Assembly (NCBI GenBank): GCA_015680685.1
Contig: MNCI01008651.1
Coordinates: 788,209 to 830,906 of the forward strand
Source: Gnetum montanum
Taxonomy: Eukaryota; Streptophyta; Gnetopsida; Gnetales; Gnetaceae
DNA: 42,698 nucleotides
Direction: 5' to 3'
Within the stretch, counting starts at the first letter, position 1, and the number at the start of each line of letters is the position of its first letter. Shown piece by piece: positions 33,331 through 42,698 of the stretch. The position numbers and the translations under genes are program-made. The notes beneath the pieces are model-generated. The model worked only from the letters and a program-made list of their open reading frames with translations, made no database searches and was not told the origin of the DNA.

Positions 33331-33911
33331 ATGGGAGGAGACCCTTACATTGTTAATAGAACCAACCCCATCATAAGAAATTATTATATATCTTATTCAA
33401 GAATTATAAAAGAACTAAAAATAAAGGAAATATCTTGAAAATGTTGATCATTATGAAAATTTGACATGTATTTACTAAGAGATGAATTTCTTCATTACTT
33501 TATATTTTGTAAATCCCCTTGGAAATCATTTGAATGAATAATAGGTTTCTATGATGTCTTAGAAACATATGTTTATTTTTTCTTAACTAAAGTATTATTT
33601 GGAACTAAAGCAACTAGAATCTTCCTTGAAAGCATATTATGCTAAGATACATTAAAAGAAAATAAAGGGTTAGTTGTTGAAACTTTAGTAAAATATACGT
33701 TAGCATGATCTACAACATCTTGTTGTTAACATGCTTGCATGATCATATTTCAAAGCATTTAATCATATGACACTTTTGATAGAAATAGTAATATGAATTT
33801 AGAGGATTATAATATAAAACAAGGTACACATTGTTAATCTCACTAACACATAAAAGAATTTCTTATTTAAGTGAGTCAAGATTTACCTTAATCATATATG
33901 GAGTTCTACGG
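33331..33911 (-). pseudogene. LINE K ORF1 tail / zinc-knuckle region
   Basis: Minus strand from 33911: YMIKVNLDSLK, then YLVLYYNPLNSYYYFYQKCH and MIKCFE (about 33740-33830), similar in layout to the 'V.YE.LP.FC..C...GH....C' knuckle of plant L1 ORF1, with some cysteines lost. Cut at 33911/33912 by the LTR of E. Confidence 0.45.
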
Positions 33912-34699
33912 TGATGAGTGACAAGAGTGCTTAACTTTCAACCATATAATCTACAAGTGTTATGGTAGACTATAATGTAATCTATGGATGAGGCTACTAT
34001 TATTGTTTAGACTATAATAGTAAGTCCTTGTTAGTATGGTTCTATCTAAGTAAGGTGTATGATGGGTTGATGTTCTATGGTAATGGCTAAGCTAAATGAA
34101 AATATAAAAATTAATTTATTTATTTAATAAAAAAAGAAAAATAATTCCTAAGCTAGCCTATGGCGATGAGTGTTTATTCCCAACTTGTCATACATGCCCT
34201 GAATTGGTATAACTATCATTGGAATTATCAAGTGATATACCATTGGGTGTACTAAGTAGTACCACTACTAGGTTATCAAACAATTACACATTGCATTAAA
34301 TACCAATCATGCTCATTTTTCCAAGTATTATTATTTATAGAATATAAATATTAAACTAATTACAATTAAAGATAGTTTGAATTAAAAGTAAATTCTATGC
34401 TAAGTTAGACTCTCAATCTTATTGTTGATCATGGATCATGTCAAGGTATAATGTCACTTGAATAAAACTCTGTACAATTAAGTTAATTTACACTATGGGC
34501 ACTTGCTAACTACTATAGGAATTCAAGAAATGAGACTATAAGAATTTATCTATATACTAACTTAATGAAGTCATAAATACCGTATATGGATAGTATTTAT
34601 AGGTATTTATGATAACTATGACTTTGCATCTATGACTTCATATCATATACTACAATGTCAAATCTATGACATCACAATCAACTACAAAATTATTCATCA
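33912..34699 (-). repeat. 3' LTR of element E
   Basis: 788 bp, begins TGATGAGT and ends ATTCATCA, with a TATA box on the minus strand at 34594-34603 (CCTATAAATA). U3 has ATGACATC/CTATGAC-type repeats. A decayed polypurine tract (minus TGTGAGGGTA) follows at 34700. Confidence 0.75.
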
Positions 34700-34929
34700 T
34701 ACCCTCACAAATAACTAAGAAATTTTCCTTAAGTTAAAACAAAATTGGAACAAACTTTATTATAAAATTTATGGAAGTAATACTAACAAACTGACTAATT
34801 AACTGATTGAGTGTCATATTACAGGAATTTATTTAAGTGGTCTTATAAAAAATGAAAAGCTCTAAATAGACATAAAAAATTATAAAACTATAGGAGGTCT
34901 TCAAATTTTACCATCAAAGAATCTTTAAG
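34700..34929 (-). other. PPT and adjacent spacer of E
   Basis: Matches the same position in A, C and D (TTTATTATAAAATTTATGG..., TGACTAATTAACTGATTGAG). No gene. Confidence 0.5.
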
Positions 34930-37090
34930 TTTTTCTTCATGGTGGTAGCTCTTCTTTCCTTAGTAGTTCTTATGGTGGCTCAACTATTCTTAGTACTTCT
35001 TATTGTCTATTCATGAATCACTAATTGTTCAAGCAAGATTTGCAAGTTTTGGCATGGTTGAAATTTTCTATGAACATGGAAGCATAGGGAACATCTTGTT
35101 TTCCTAAATAAACAAAATAGTGAAAGTGATGCGCTAAAATTTTAAGTGTCCTTAATTAGTCCTTTGATTTATTCTATGAAACATCTTGTTAACTATTATA
35201 TTTCACTTAGCGAACCTTTGACTCCACATTTGTAGCTTGTAGCTTCTACTTCACTTAATTGTGGAGTTGGCATCCATGTTCATAGAGAGAGAATGTGACA
35301 ATGACTTGTTTTTTCAATTCAGTCTTAGGCTTACTAGTTGTCAACATGGCTAAAGCCATGTATAAAACTTATCTAGCTCTAGGTAGTGTGTAATGTCCTT
35401 GATTTGTAGTTTTGTCATCTTTTTCTTTTTCTAGTTTACTATGTTAATGCCATAAAGGATATTCTTCCATGTAGTGTTAGTTGATTGTTGCAAGGTGATG
35501 TTCAACTTGATCTTGATAATTTTGATTTTCTTTTCACTAATCTCCTTTCATTTTCTAACTCGATCTATGAAGTACTTCTTGAACACCTCTTTCCTTTTTG
35601 CTTTGTTTTTCAAGACCATAATCTTAATTGTAGACATTTGTTGAATTTTCCAAACCTCCATCATGAATATGTTATAGTGCTTCCTAGCTAAGCTCTTGAT
35701 TTTTAAACTTATCTCTGGCATTTATTCCCAAAGGTGACATAGAATTTCTTCTATTTGTTTTTTCTTTTTTCATCTTTGCCAGCCTCTGATTTTCTACAAC
35801 AAGGCCCTTATTCTATTCTTGTAGCATGCTGATGGTTTTGAGATGGTCATGCATTATTTCATTTTCCTTTACTTCTCAATTTGCTATTGCTTAGCCACTC
35901 ATCGCTTGATTTCATGTTTACAGAACTAGCCAAGTTACTTGAAAGCAATGAACCATATAGGTTTATCTAGTTGGGCTACTTCATGTTATAGTTTTTAGAT
36001 ATCAAACTTTAACTATTGCAACTAAATTGGGCCTTAGATGAAACCAATTTTTCCTTTGTTGTAGTAAGCTTAGATTTCATGGCAATAACATCTTTAGGTA
36101 TGTCAAAAAGATTCTTCATTTGTTGCCCTATTTAAAGCAATATATCTAATGCATTTTCACATTGCTTGGTAGTCATTCTTTATTTCTTTTAGGTATCCAT
36201 CCCTATGGACACTTGGATGTCCTTACTAGTAGCAAAATTGAAAATTAGTTTCATAGGAACTTTGATGAGTTTATCAACATGATTTGCCAACACCTCTGTA
36301 GTGATCTCTTGGCCTTCTTGTAACATTACCATAATTATAGCATCTTCACCTAATTTAAATATAACTTGGATTACAATGATATTTTTAGAGATCTATGACT
36401 AATCATCCCTTCTTATGGTTGCATTGATTTTCCTACTACAGGGATCCATTATAGCCATAAATTCCTTCCTAATAATGTTGAACATGTTTGTAAAGTCTTA
36501 TTCCCTATAACTTACTATCTAAGGTATCTTCTATAAATGGTTTATAGCAGGACAATATGCATTACACCCACTCACAGGTAGCTTAGTACTAGTGGCTAGT
36601 ACACTAGTATGTGCTATGTTGGATGTCATTCACATGATCTTTGTGGATGGTATAGTGACTATGGGTGTAGATGTTGTTGCTAATGCAAAGGTTCTTATTA
36701 TTGTAACTTTAGTATTTGGTTGTGAAAGCTCCTCTTGGATCATTTTGTAGGAACCATCTTTATGATTTCAATTCATGATGTAGTAAGAGTGTTCCTAAGA
36801 GTGTCATTAACATATTAGGTGATTCCTCCTCTTTGGCATGATTTTTTAATGAGACATGGAAATGGGAGAATCTTCTTGTGTTCATTCTTCATGAAGCACT
36901 TCTTAATTTCCATGAAAAGGAGATGAGGTAGGCTGATTGAAAAATATCAACTAAGTACTATATATCCCTTGGAAAAGAAGGATGTGCTTTGGTTCAACCT
37001 TACCATTGAATTTGTTAAAGATTAACAGTGGAATAAGGTCCCTTGCAGTAGTCCATAGTAGAAATTTTGGCTTCTTTAGTGTCGATTATG
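34930..37090 (-). pseudogene. ORF-X of element E
   Basis: Homologous to 5060-7300 in C on the minus strand. The N-terminal domain reads SISLPHLLFMEIKKCFMKN and HKKILPFPCLIKKSCQRGGI (about 36810-36960), better preserved than in C. The rest is Lys/Glu/Leu-rich coiled-coil-like sequence with many stops and frameshifts. The true N-terminus is lost where D inserted. Function unknown; see the C copy for what it may be. Confidence 0.5.
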
Positions 37091-37106
37091 GTTACCATAA
37101 GTACAA

Positions 37107-37808
37107 CCATGAGTAATAGGATGATTGTACTATAATCTAATGTATCATGGTATCTAATCATGTGTTGTGGTGGTTAACCATATTAGGATCAAGTTGTGTT
37201 GCAATACCATGAACTTGCCATGAGGAATGATTTGACAAGATAACAAGAAAATTAATTGTAAGCAAACCACAAGCTAGCCATGAGTGGTGGTTAGAACATG
37301 GTGAATGTTTTGGCCTTTGTGGTCTTTGTATACTTCAAATTTGGTCGAAATGTTAAGCATTGTTGGAATTAGCAAGAGTCATACGCATGCTCAAAGAGGT
37401 TGTACTTATGTGCTTAATTAATATGCATGGAAATGTAAATATTAACTAAGTACATGAAAAGTAAATTGCATGGAAAGTAAATCAAATCTAAGTCAAAGTG
37501 CTGTAATGAATAAGAATAAATCTCAATCTTATTTCCATTCATGAAATGTGTCTAGGTACATTGCCACTTGAATAAGACTCCATACAACTAATTTAGATCC
37601 ACTCTGCGGTCACTCACTAACTGTTCTCTAAGATTACAAAATAAAATTACAAGAGTTTAGCTACTCTACTGAAAAAAAATATCAAAAACTAATACCCAAA
37701 CCATGCACCCAAGCACTATATTTATAGGCCAACACACATGCCACATATCAGACATTCGACATCGCTTCTGGATCCCGATATTGGAGCTAAACAAAACATG
37801 GTTCATCA
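37107..37808 (-). repeat. 3' LTR of element D
   Basis: Right end GTTCATCA is clear. The left end near CCATGAGT is inferred by comparison with the other LTR starts. TATA box on the minus strand near 37717-37728 (GCCTATAAATATA). U3 holds GACATTCGACATCG and CCCGATATTGG, decayed forms of A's GATATC array. Confidence 0.65.
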
Positions 37809-39959
37809 TACCCCCACGACTAAATGAAAACGCATCCTCAAGTGAAAAATAGGAGGAACAAGTCCCTTACATAATATTGGAAAGGTATGGGATTATTGAT
37901 TGACATGCAAACTATTGACTGACTTTGAGTGTCACGTTACAAAATTTTATTTGAGTAGATGCATACAAAATGGCAAAGTGACAAAAAGACTAGATAGACA
38001 TTGAAGATTACAAAATTTGCAGAGGTCTTCAAAAATCTACTAAAGATGATTCTTCTTGTTCTAGCTAGTGGTGGTAGAATTTTAACCTTAATTTTTATGT
38101 TGATGCTTCTTTGGTTATGCAAAACATTCTTGAAGGATGGACTAAAATTTCTTCTCATCATCCCATGGATCTAGCAAACATGTAAAGTTTGAGCTACTAT
38201 ATTGTATGTGCTATGATTTATCCATGGACATATGCTTTGTTGTCCCACACCCCCTGGCTTCATTTTCATGCCTAAAAAAATACCTTTTTCCTTAGGTGTT
38301 TCTTTTAGCATCACCTGTAGTCACCAAAGGATCAACATTAGTTTTGGTAAATTTTTCTTAATAATTAACCTTTTTTGGATCCCTTAGTTTTTAGTTAAAC
38401 ACAAGGTGATTACAACATGCTATGCCCAGGACTATGAGGTAACTAAAATCATCAAGTTTTTCACATTATTTTGATCAATTACTATTAGTTACCATGATGT
38501 TTAAAAATAGGATGTTAGAAAAATTTTAAAGTGACATTCCTAGCCCCCATGACTAATAAGCATAACTCTAGAAGCACACAAGTTTTTAAACAATTGAAAC
38601 CAAAGGTCTAATTCAAAATATGGCCAAGAAATATTGAACTTGAAGGATATTTTAACAAAGAAGTAAGAAAAAGTAAAAAAGTAATTGAAAGGGATGAGAA
38701 GTAGTCCCAAAATTATGCATAAATTCAAAGAAACTATCATTGATGTTCTGGAAGATGTGAAGGTTAGTTCAAAGCCATGACTAACAAAAGTTATGCAAGT
38801 AGGTCCTTCCCAAAGCAGGCTCTTGCCATAATGCCCTTGCATAACCACTTCTATAAATGTCCATGGGCATCTTAGAAGTTAAATGTAGATCATGCCTTTG
38901 TTGCAAACAACATACCATTGCCATGGTTAGGATGTTGCACTATACTACACAAAACCAAAAGGCTCATAATCACATGTAGCAGTGAGGTGAATAATGGAAT
39001 GAGAAGGAATTACAAAGATTAGGATGTAAGGTACTTGACCATGTCCACAATAGGTTCTTGTGACAAGTGTGATTAAAATGATCAGCATACCTATACATCC
39101 AAACCTATACCAAGTCCATACCATGAACAGTGACCTCACATTGATGTGTTCCATATTGCCAACCACCATGAGTTCACAACCACCTCAAAGAACAATCATC
39201 ACTCTAAAAAGAAAAGAAAAGAAAAGAAGGAAAGAAGGGCCTTAGTTAGAGGGGTGCCTTCAGGCATGGGTAACATGTCTTTTCAACCCCATAACCAGTG
39301 CTTGTAGCCCTGCTTGTAGCCCATTATTATGTCTAAGGGGTGTGCTTTGAATTCTGATTATTTTTTTTTCATCATTTTTTTTCATTTTTTTTTTGTTTTG
39401 TGCATTTTTTTTAATGGGAACCACACCATGTAAAGACAAATCTTCCTTTTTATTGGTTGATAGAGGAGTGATGATATGTTCCAAGAGGAGTCATAAACCA
39501 CATGAAGAAAGTCAAGAAGAGAACCCAACAAGTCCCGTTAAGGTCACACCCTTTGCCATTTCCACTTGGTCATTTCCTCTTTCTTCAAGGTACAATGATC
39601 ATTGATGAATTTTAGTTTTATAAAAGAAGAACCAAATTGTTTCCATGAAAAAGACCTTTTATTTAGAGAACTAGAGGTATGGATGAGGTGGTCTCACTGC
39701 TTTACACAATTACTTACCCAATCATCTTGATAGCATAACACAAAAACCCAACACATATTGTTGACTTTTGCATCATGACTTGGCAATATTATTAACAAAA
39801 ACATAAAAATACATTCATAAAACAAAAAGAGAATGACTCAAGAAAGGAGAAAAATATATATATATAAAAGAAAAATATTAATAAATGAAAAACATATGAA
39901 CAATCATAAAATTCTAGAACTAATAAGCAAATTAGTTACTTCCATGCATCTTTGAAATA
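37809..39959 (-). other. PPT and 3' noncoding region of D
   Basis: PPT TCGTGGGGGTA on the minus strand (37809-37819), a second PPT-like motif at 38541-38554, the conserved block at 39237-39309 and A/T-rich tracts (TATATATATA near 39855). Colinear with A 19148-21060. Short frames, the longest 102 codons at 38540-38848, have no recognisable domain. Confidence 0.55.
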
Positions 39960-40190
39960 GTTTTATATTCTTATTTTCAAGCCACTGGGTGTCTTCTAAT
40001 TTAGTGGCTACTACGTAGACTGGCTTTTGCTCACACATGTGCTCTTGAACTTATGGTGGGTTGGTATAGGGGTTGTGTTAATATTTTGAACTTCTAGCCC
40101 ACAACTGCACCCTTTATCATTATTGGTGATGCATGGATTCTTTTGTCTCTCCACAATGATAGGTTTATCATTTATGTCTTATGTTGGAGT
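39960..40190 (-). pseudogene. Remnant of the protease-RT junction in D
   Basis: Matches A 24121-24310 (GCCACTGGGTG..., GTGGCTACTAC, GCACCCT...), the region just after the protease core. The left edge at about 39960 joins directly to the 3' noncoding region, marking the pol deletion. No complete domain. Confidence 0.5.
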
Positions 40191-42254
40191 GGTAATGGGT
40201 GTTGGCTTTTGCGTATGATTAGGAGACAGTGGTTGTGAAAAGGGAGGCACTGCATCAGGTTGGCATTGTGCTAGTTTAGATGATGTGGTCAATCCATTAG
40301 TATTTTGCTTCTGCCTATGGCCTTTCCTAAAGAAGGGACATTTTTGAGTTTGCAGTGGGGACCTATCGGTATTGACATGTTTATGCGCATTTACAACACC
40401 AGTGGCATTCATTTTTTAATGTTGTGATGTTGAACCTTCCTATGTTGTTGGAGGTGACATATGATGGAGGTGAGTATGAGAATACTAAGGATATGATGTA
40501 GGATGAGAGGTGTAAGGTGGTGATCTCATATAAGATGTTTCAGGATGATGATATTCAAGAGAGTGGTCATAGTGATTTGAGGTATAGGTAGTAGAACCAG
40601 GTGGGGAAATAGCTTGTTGAACTAATATCCGTACTAGTTCAACTAGCAGTAAGGGTAGGGCTAGTTTGATGATGGCCTCCCCCATGATTGTGGGCTTTGC
40701 CATTACGGTTGATAGTAGTTTTGAGGTTGATAAGAAGTCCCACTAGGATAGTACGATTGGTTGTAGGACTGTCTAAAATTACCTTGTGGAAAAGGAAATC
40801 TCATGGGCATGTGCTTCTATACAAACTTTGGATTTAATGCCCCTACCCAATACCCATGTAGATGCAACAAGACTAGGCAATGGCCCTTTGGATGGTCATA
40901 TATGCAGATGTCACATCCAGTATCTTCGTCTATGGTTGAGTTTATAGCCTCACTTCCTTTAGCTATTTTTCTTATTTGCCGAAATGTGTTCCTAGTTGTT
41001 TCTTGGTTATGCTTCCTTTATTTATTGTAATCACTTGATTAATTTTGCACTACTCTCTCCTCTATGATAGTTGCCTCTTTTTCATCGATATGGATGCTTT
41101 TCTTTTGAAGAATTAGGTCCCAGTTATTTTCCTCAACATTCTCCCATTTGCATAGCTCTTCTTCTTCTTTTGCCATATGCTAGATTAGCTCTTGGATCTG
41201 ACGGGTTTGTAGCTTGTATAATTGACCTAGAGCATACATCCCAAGGATCTCCCTTGTTTCATTATGAAGCCCATCTATGATGTGGAAAAGTTGCCTTTCC
41301 TTAGAGAAACCATGGCCTAGGCATCTATTCACTAGGGAATAATATCTATCTAAGGCCATGTCTAGGGGTTCATGTTGTTCTTGCTTTCATCCTTGGATTT
41401 GTCTCCTCAGGTTGGACACCCTTGCATAGGTTGGTATTTCTCATTGAAAAACTCTAGTAATGTGGACCACCATCGAATTGAATTTAGTTTCAATGATCTA
41501 TACCAAACTTCGGTTCTATCGATTAGTGTCCTAGGAAAGAGCTTAAGCTTTTGCCACCCACTTTCAATGTTGTAAAAGGCATAGGCATCCTGGAAGGCTT
41601 GTAGATGATGTTATGGATTAGAATCATAGCCTCCTGTGAACTTAGGGATATTATTCATATCAAGCATAGGTAGGCAACTTTCCTTGCGATGCCTATGAGG
41701 TATCTTAACTACCTCTATGATCTGCATTAGGCTCTTAGTGGCCAATAAGGGTTCATTGTCATTAGACAATGTTGTGATGAAAATTTCTATTTCTATTCAT
41801 TTGATTATGACAATATTGTCTATGCTCATTGTGATGTCTTTTATTTCGCACTTGGGTCTGATTTTTAGTTTTATCTTGACCCCATAGTAAAGCTCTATCT
41901 CTATACCTATGTTCATCTTCGTCAAAACTAGACATTGAAGAGGAAGAAGAAGATGAGAAGCTAGGAGAATCGCCATGGCTTCTATAGTTCTTCCTTTGGT
42001 CCTTTGATTTATCTTGTCTAGGTTTAGAGGAGGTCCTAGGCCTTGAGGCCCTCCTTGTTCTAGGACTTTTTCCATCTCCTCTAGGATTGTCTACCCTAGT
42101 TGAATGTAGTCTTTGAGTGTAGTAAGGGTCTATGAGCATAAGAAACCCCTATTTGAGGTTGTTCACTCCAATTTTCTTTAGTATATATCCTATCATTTCT
42201 CCTACAAGTGTTCTCATCATACGACACATTATTGGTCCTGTGTGAAGAAGACAT
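40191..42254 (-). pseudogene. Gag of element D
   Basis: Start at 42254 (MSSSHRTNNVSYDENTCRR), about 110 bases after the PBS. A 125-codon open stretch (41762-42139) has HSTRVDNPRG, RRASRPRTSSKPRQ, then a Ser run (SPSFSSSSSSSMSSFDEDE) and an Arg/Asn/His-rich tail. The central gag domain is at about 41200-41600, and a complete CX2CX3HX4C knuckle, CDICIYDHPKGHC, lies near 40880-40920. A Tyr/Gln/Pro-rich tail follows. Frameshifts break the gene, but this is the only copy with an intact knuckle. Forms the particle and binds RNA. Confidence 0.7.
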
Positions 42255-42365
42255 GGTTTTGTCTAATAATGTGTGTGACTTAAAATATTAATGTTTTCTA
42301 AAGATAAATCATTAATACTTTTATAACGATCGTTTGTGATATAACTAATCTAGATAACTAGCACC

Positions 42366-42384
42366 ATCCCTGGCAACGATGCCA
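42366..42384 (-). other. Primer-binding site of element D
   Basis: Plus strand ATCCCTGGCAACGATGCCA matches the plant tRNA-Asp 3' end at 16 of 19 positions, one base from the LTR. Confidence 0.8.
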
Positions 42385-42385
42385 A

Positions 42386-42698
42386 TGATGAGCAGTGAGG
42401 TACCCCTATGTCCAACCATACAAATCATAAGTGTTCACACATGATCCGGTCAAATTTCATGGATGGGACTAGTTGTGGCATTTAGATTGCTATGCCTTGA
42501 TCACAGTTTGTTGTCTTTCCACTTGGACTAGTGGTAACTTTGTCACGTATGGTTTAGTCCAAAGTGAGGCATATGATTTTTATTATTTTATATTTTATTT
42601 TTCTATGATTAACAATAGGTTAAAACTTAATTTATAATCAATTTAACTAATATAATTACCAGTTAATAATCAACTACCCTAACATAAGTATCTAATCC
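42386..42698 (-). repeat. 5' LTR of element D (partial)
   Basis: Begins TGATGAGC and GAGGTACCCCTATG, as in A and G. Includes TTGGACTAGTGG, the intact form of the site where A entered F's LTR. Continues beyond the window. Confidence 0.8.

Larger units (their letters stand above)
33912..37106 (-). mobile_element. Gypsy element E (minus), left part
   Basis: 3' LTR (33912-34699), PPT and ORF-X, then interruption by element D at about 37107. The rest of E lies beyond D, outside the window. Left flank TACGG. Confidence 0.6.
37107..42698 (-). mobile_element. Gypsy element D (minus), gag-only derivative
   Basis: 3' LTR (about 37107-37808), PPT, 3' noncoding region, a short stretch homologous to A 24130-24310, gag, PBS and 5' LTR (from 42386, running off the window). 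A's segment 21100-24120 (integrase, RNase H, RT) has no counterpart, and the DLG protease core is missing as well. The left flank lies inside E's ORF-X. Confidence 0.75.

Noticed and set aside
38540-38848. 102-codon minus-strand frame in D's 3' region
   Set aside because: The equivalent stretch in B, A and C is not open in the same frame; treated as chance within noncoding sequence.
39850-39862. TATATATATA tract in D
   Set aside because: Simple repeat in A/T-rich noncoding DNA; not placed where a promoter is expected.

Overview
This window is intergenic DNA from a plant nuclear genome, probably a seed plant. It is AT-rich and consists almost entirely of decayed transposable elements inserted into one another. 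I found no intact host gene, tRNA, rRNA or CRISPR array. The plant assignment rests on the Ty3/gypsy elements. They have a primer-binding site complementary to tRNA-Asp, a DLG-type retropepsin, a CX2CX3HX4C gag knuckle and an Athila/Tat-like pol, alongside an L1-type LINE and a tRNA-derived SINE. The species cannot be told from the sequence.

Layout from the oldest layer upward. The base is a minus-strand L1-like LINE (element K; pieces at 28881-29600 and 31676-33911). K is interrupted by an LTR-type insertion H (29601-31669), which itself carries a small SINE (30750-30928, 12-bp target duplication). Gypsy element F (minus) abuts K at about 28880, and gypsy element E (minus) cuts K at 33912. 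F is split several times: by A (18313-28191, perfect GACTA duplication, inside F's 5' LTR), by B (2089-16224, plus strand, ACAAG/ATAAG duplication, inside F's gag), by an LTR that ends at 201 (element G, inside F's protease gene) and by an unclassified insert J (about 16723-17772). B contains a truncated minus-strand element C (3933-12186). E is cut at about 37107 by D, which runs to the right edge of the window.

Element A is the best preserved: 835-bp LTRs with TGATGAGT/ACTCATCA ends, then on the minus strand PBS, gag, protease, RT, RNase H, integrase, a long 3' noncoding region and a polypurine tract. Every gene carries stops or frameshifts. The RT active site reads FMND and the second integrase aspartate position reads Asn. 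C carries different lesions (FMDN in RT, Asn at the first integrase aspartate). D keeps LTRs, PBS, gag and the 3' region but has lost the protease core, RT, RNase H and integrase.

The most unusual content is an extra minus-strand open-frame relic (called ORF-X here) between pol and the 3' LTR in C (5060-7990) and E (34930-37090), absent from A, B and D. It has a helical N-terminal part resembling plant transposon-type proteins and a long coiled-coil tail. In C it is preceded by its own TATA box and LTR-like repeats. Other second-look items are U3 repeat arrays that differ between copies, three polypurine-tract-like motifs in the 3' region, and a noncoding block shared by A, C and D and present twice in B.
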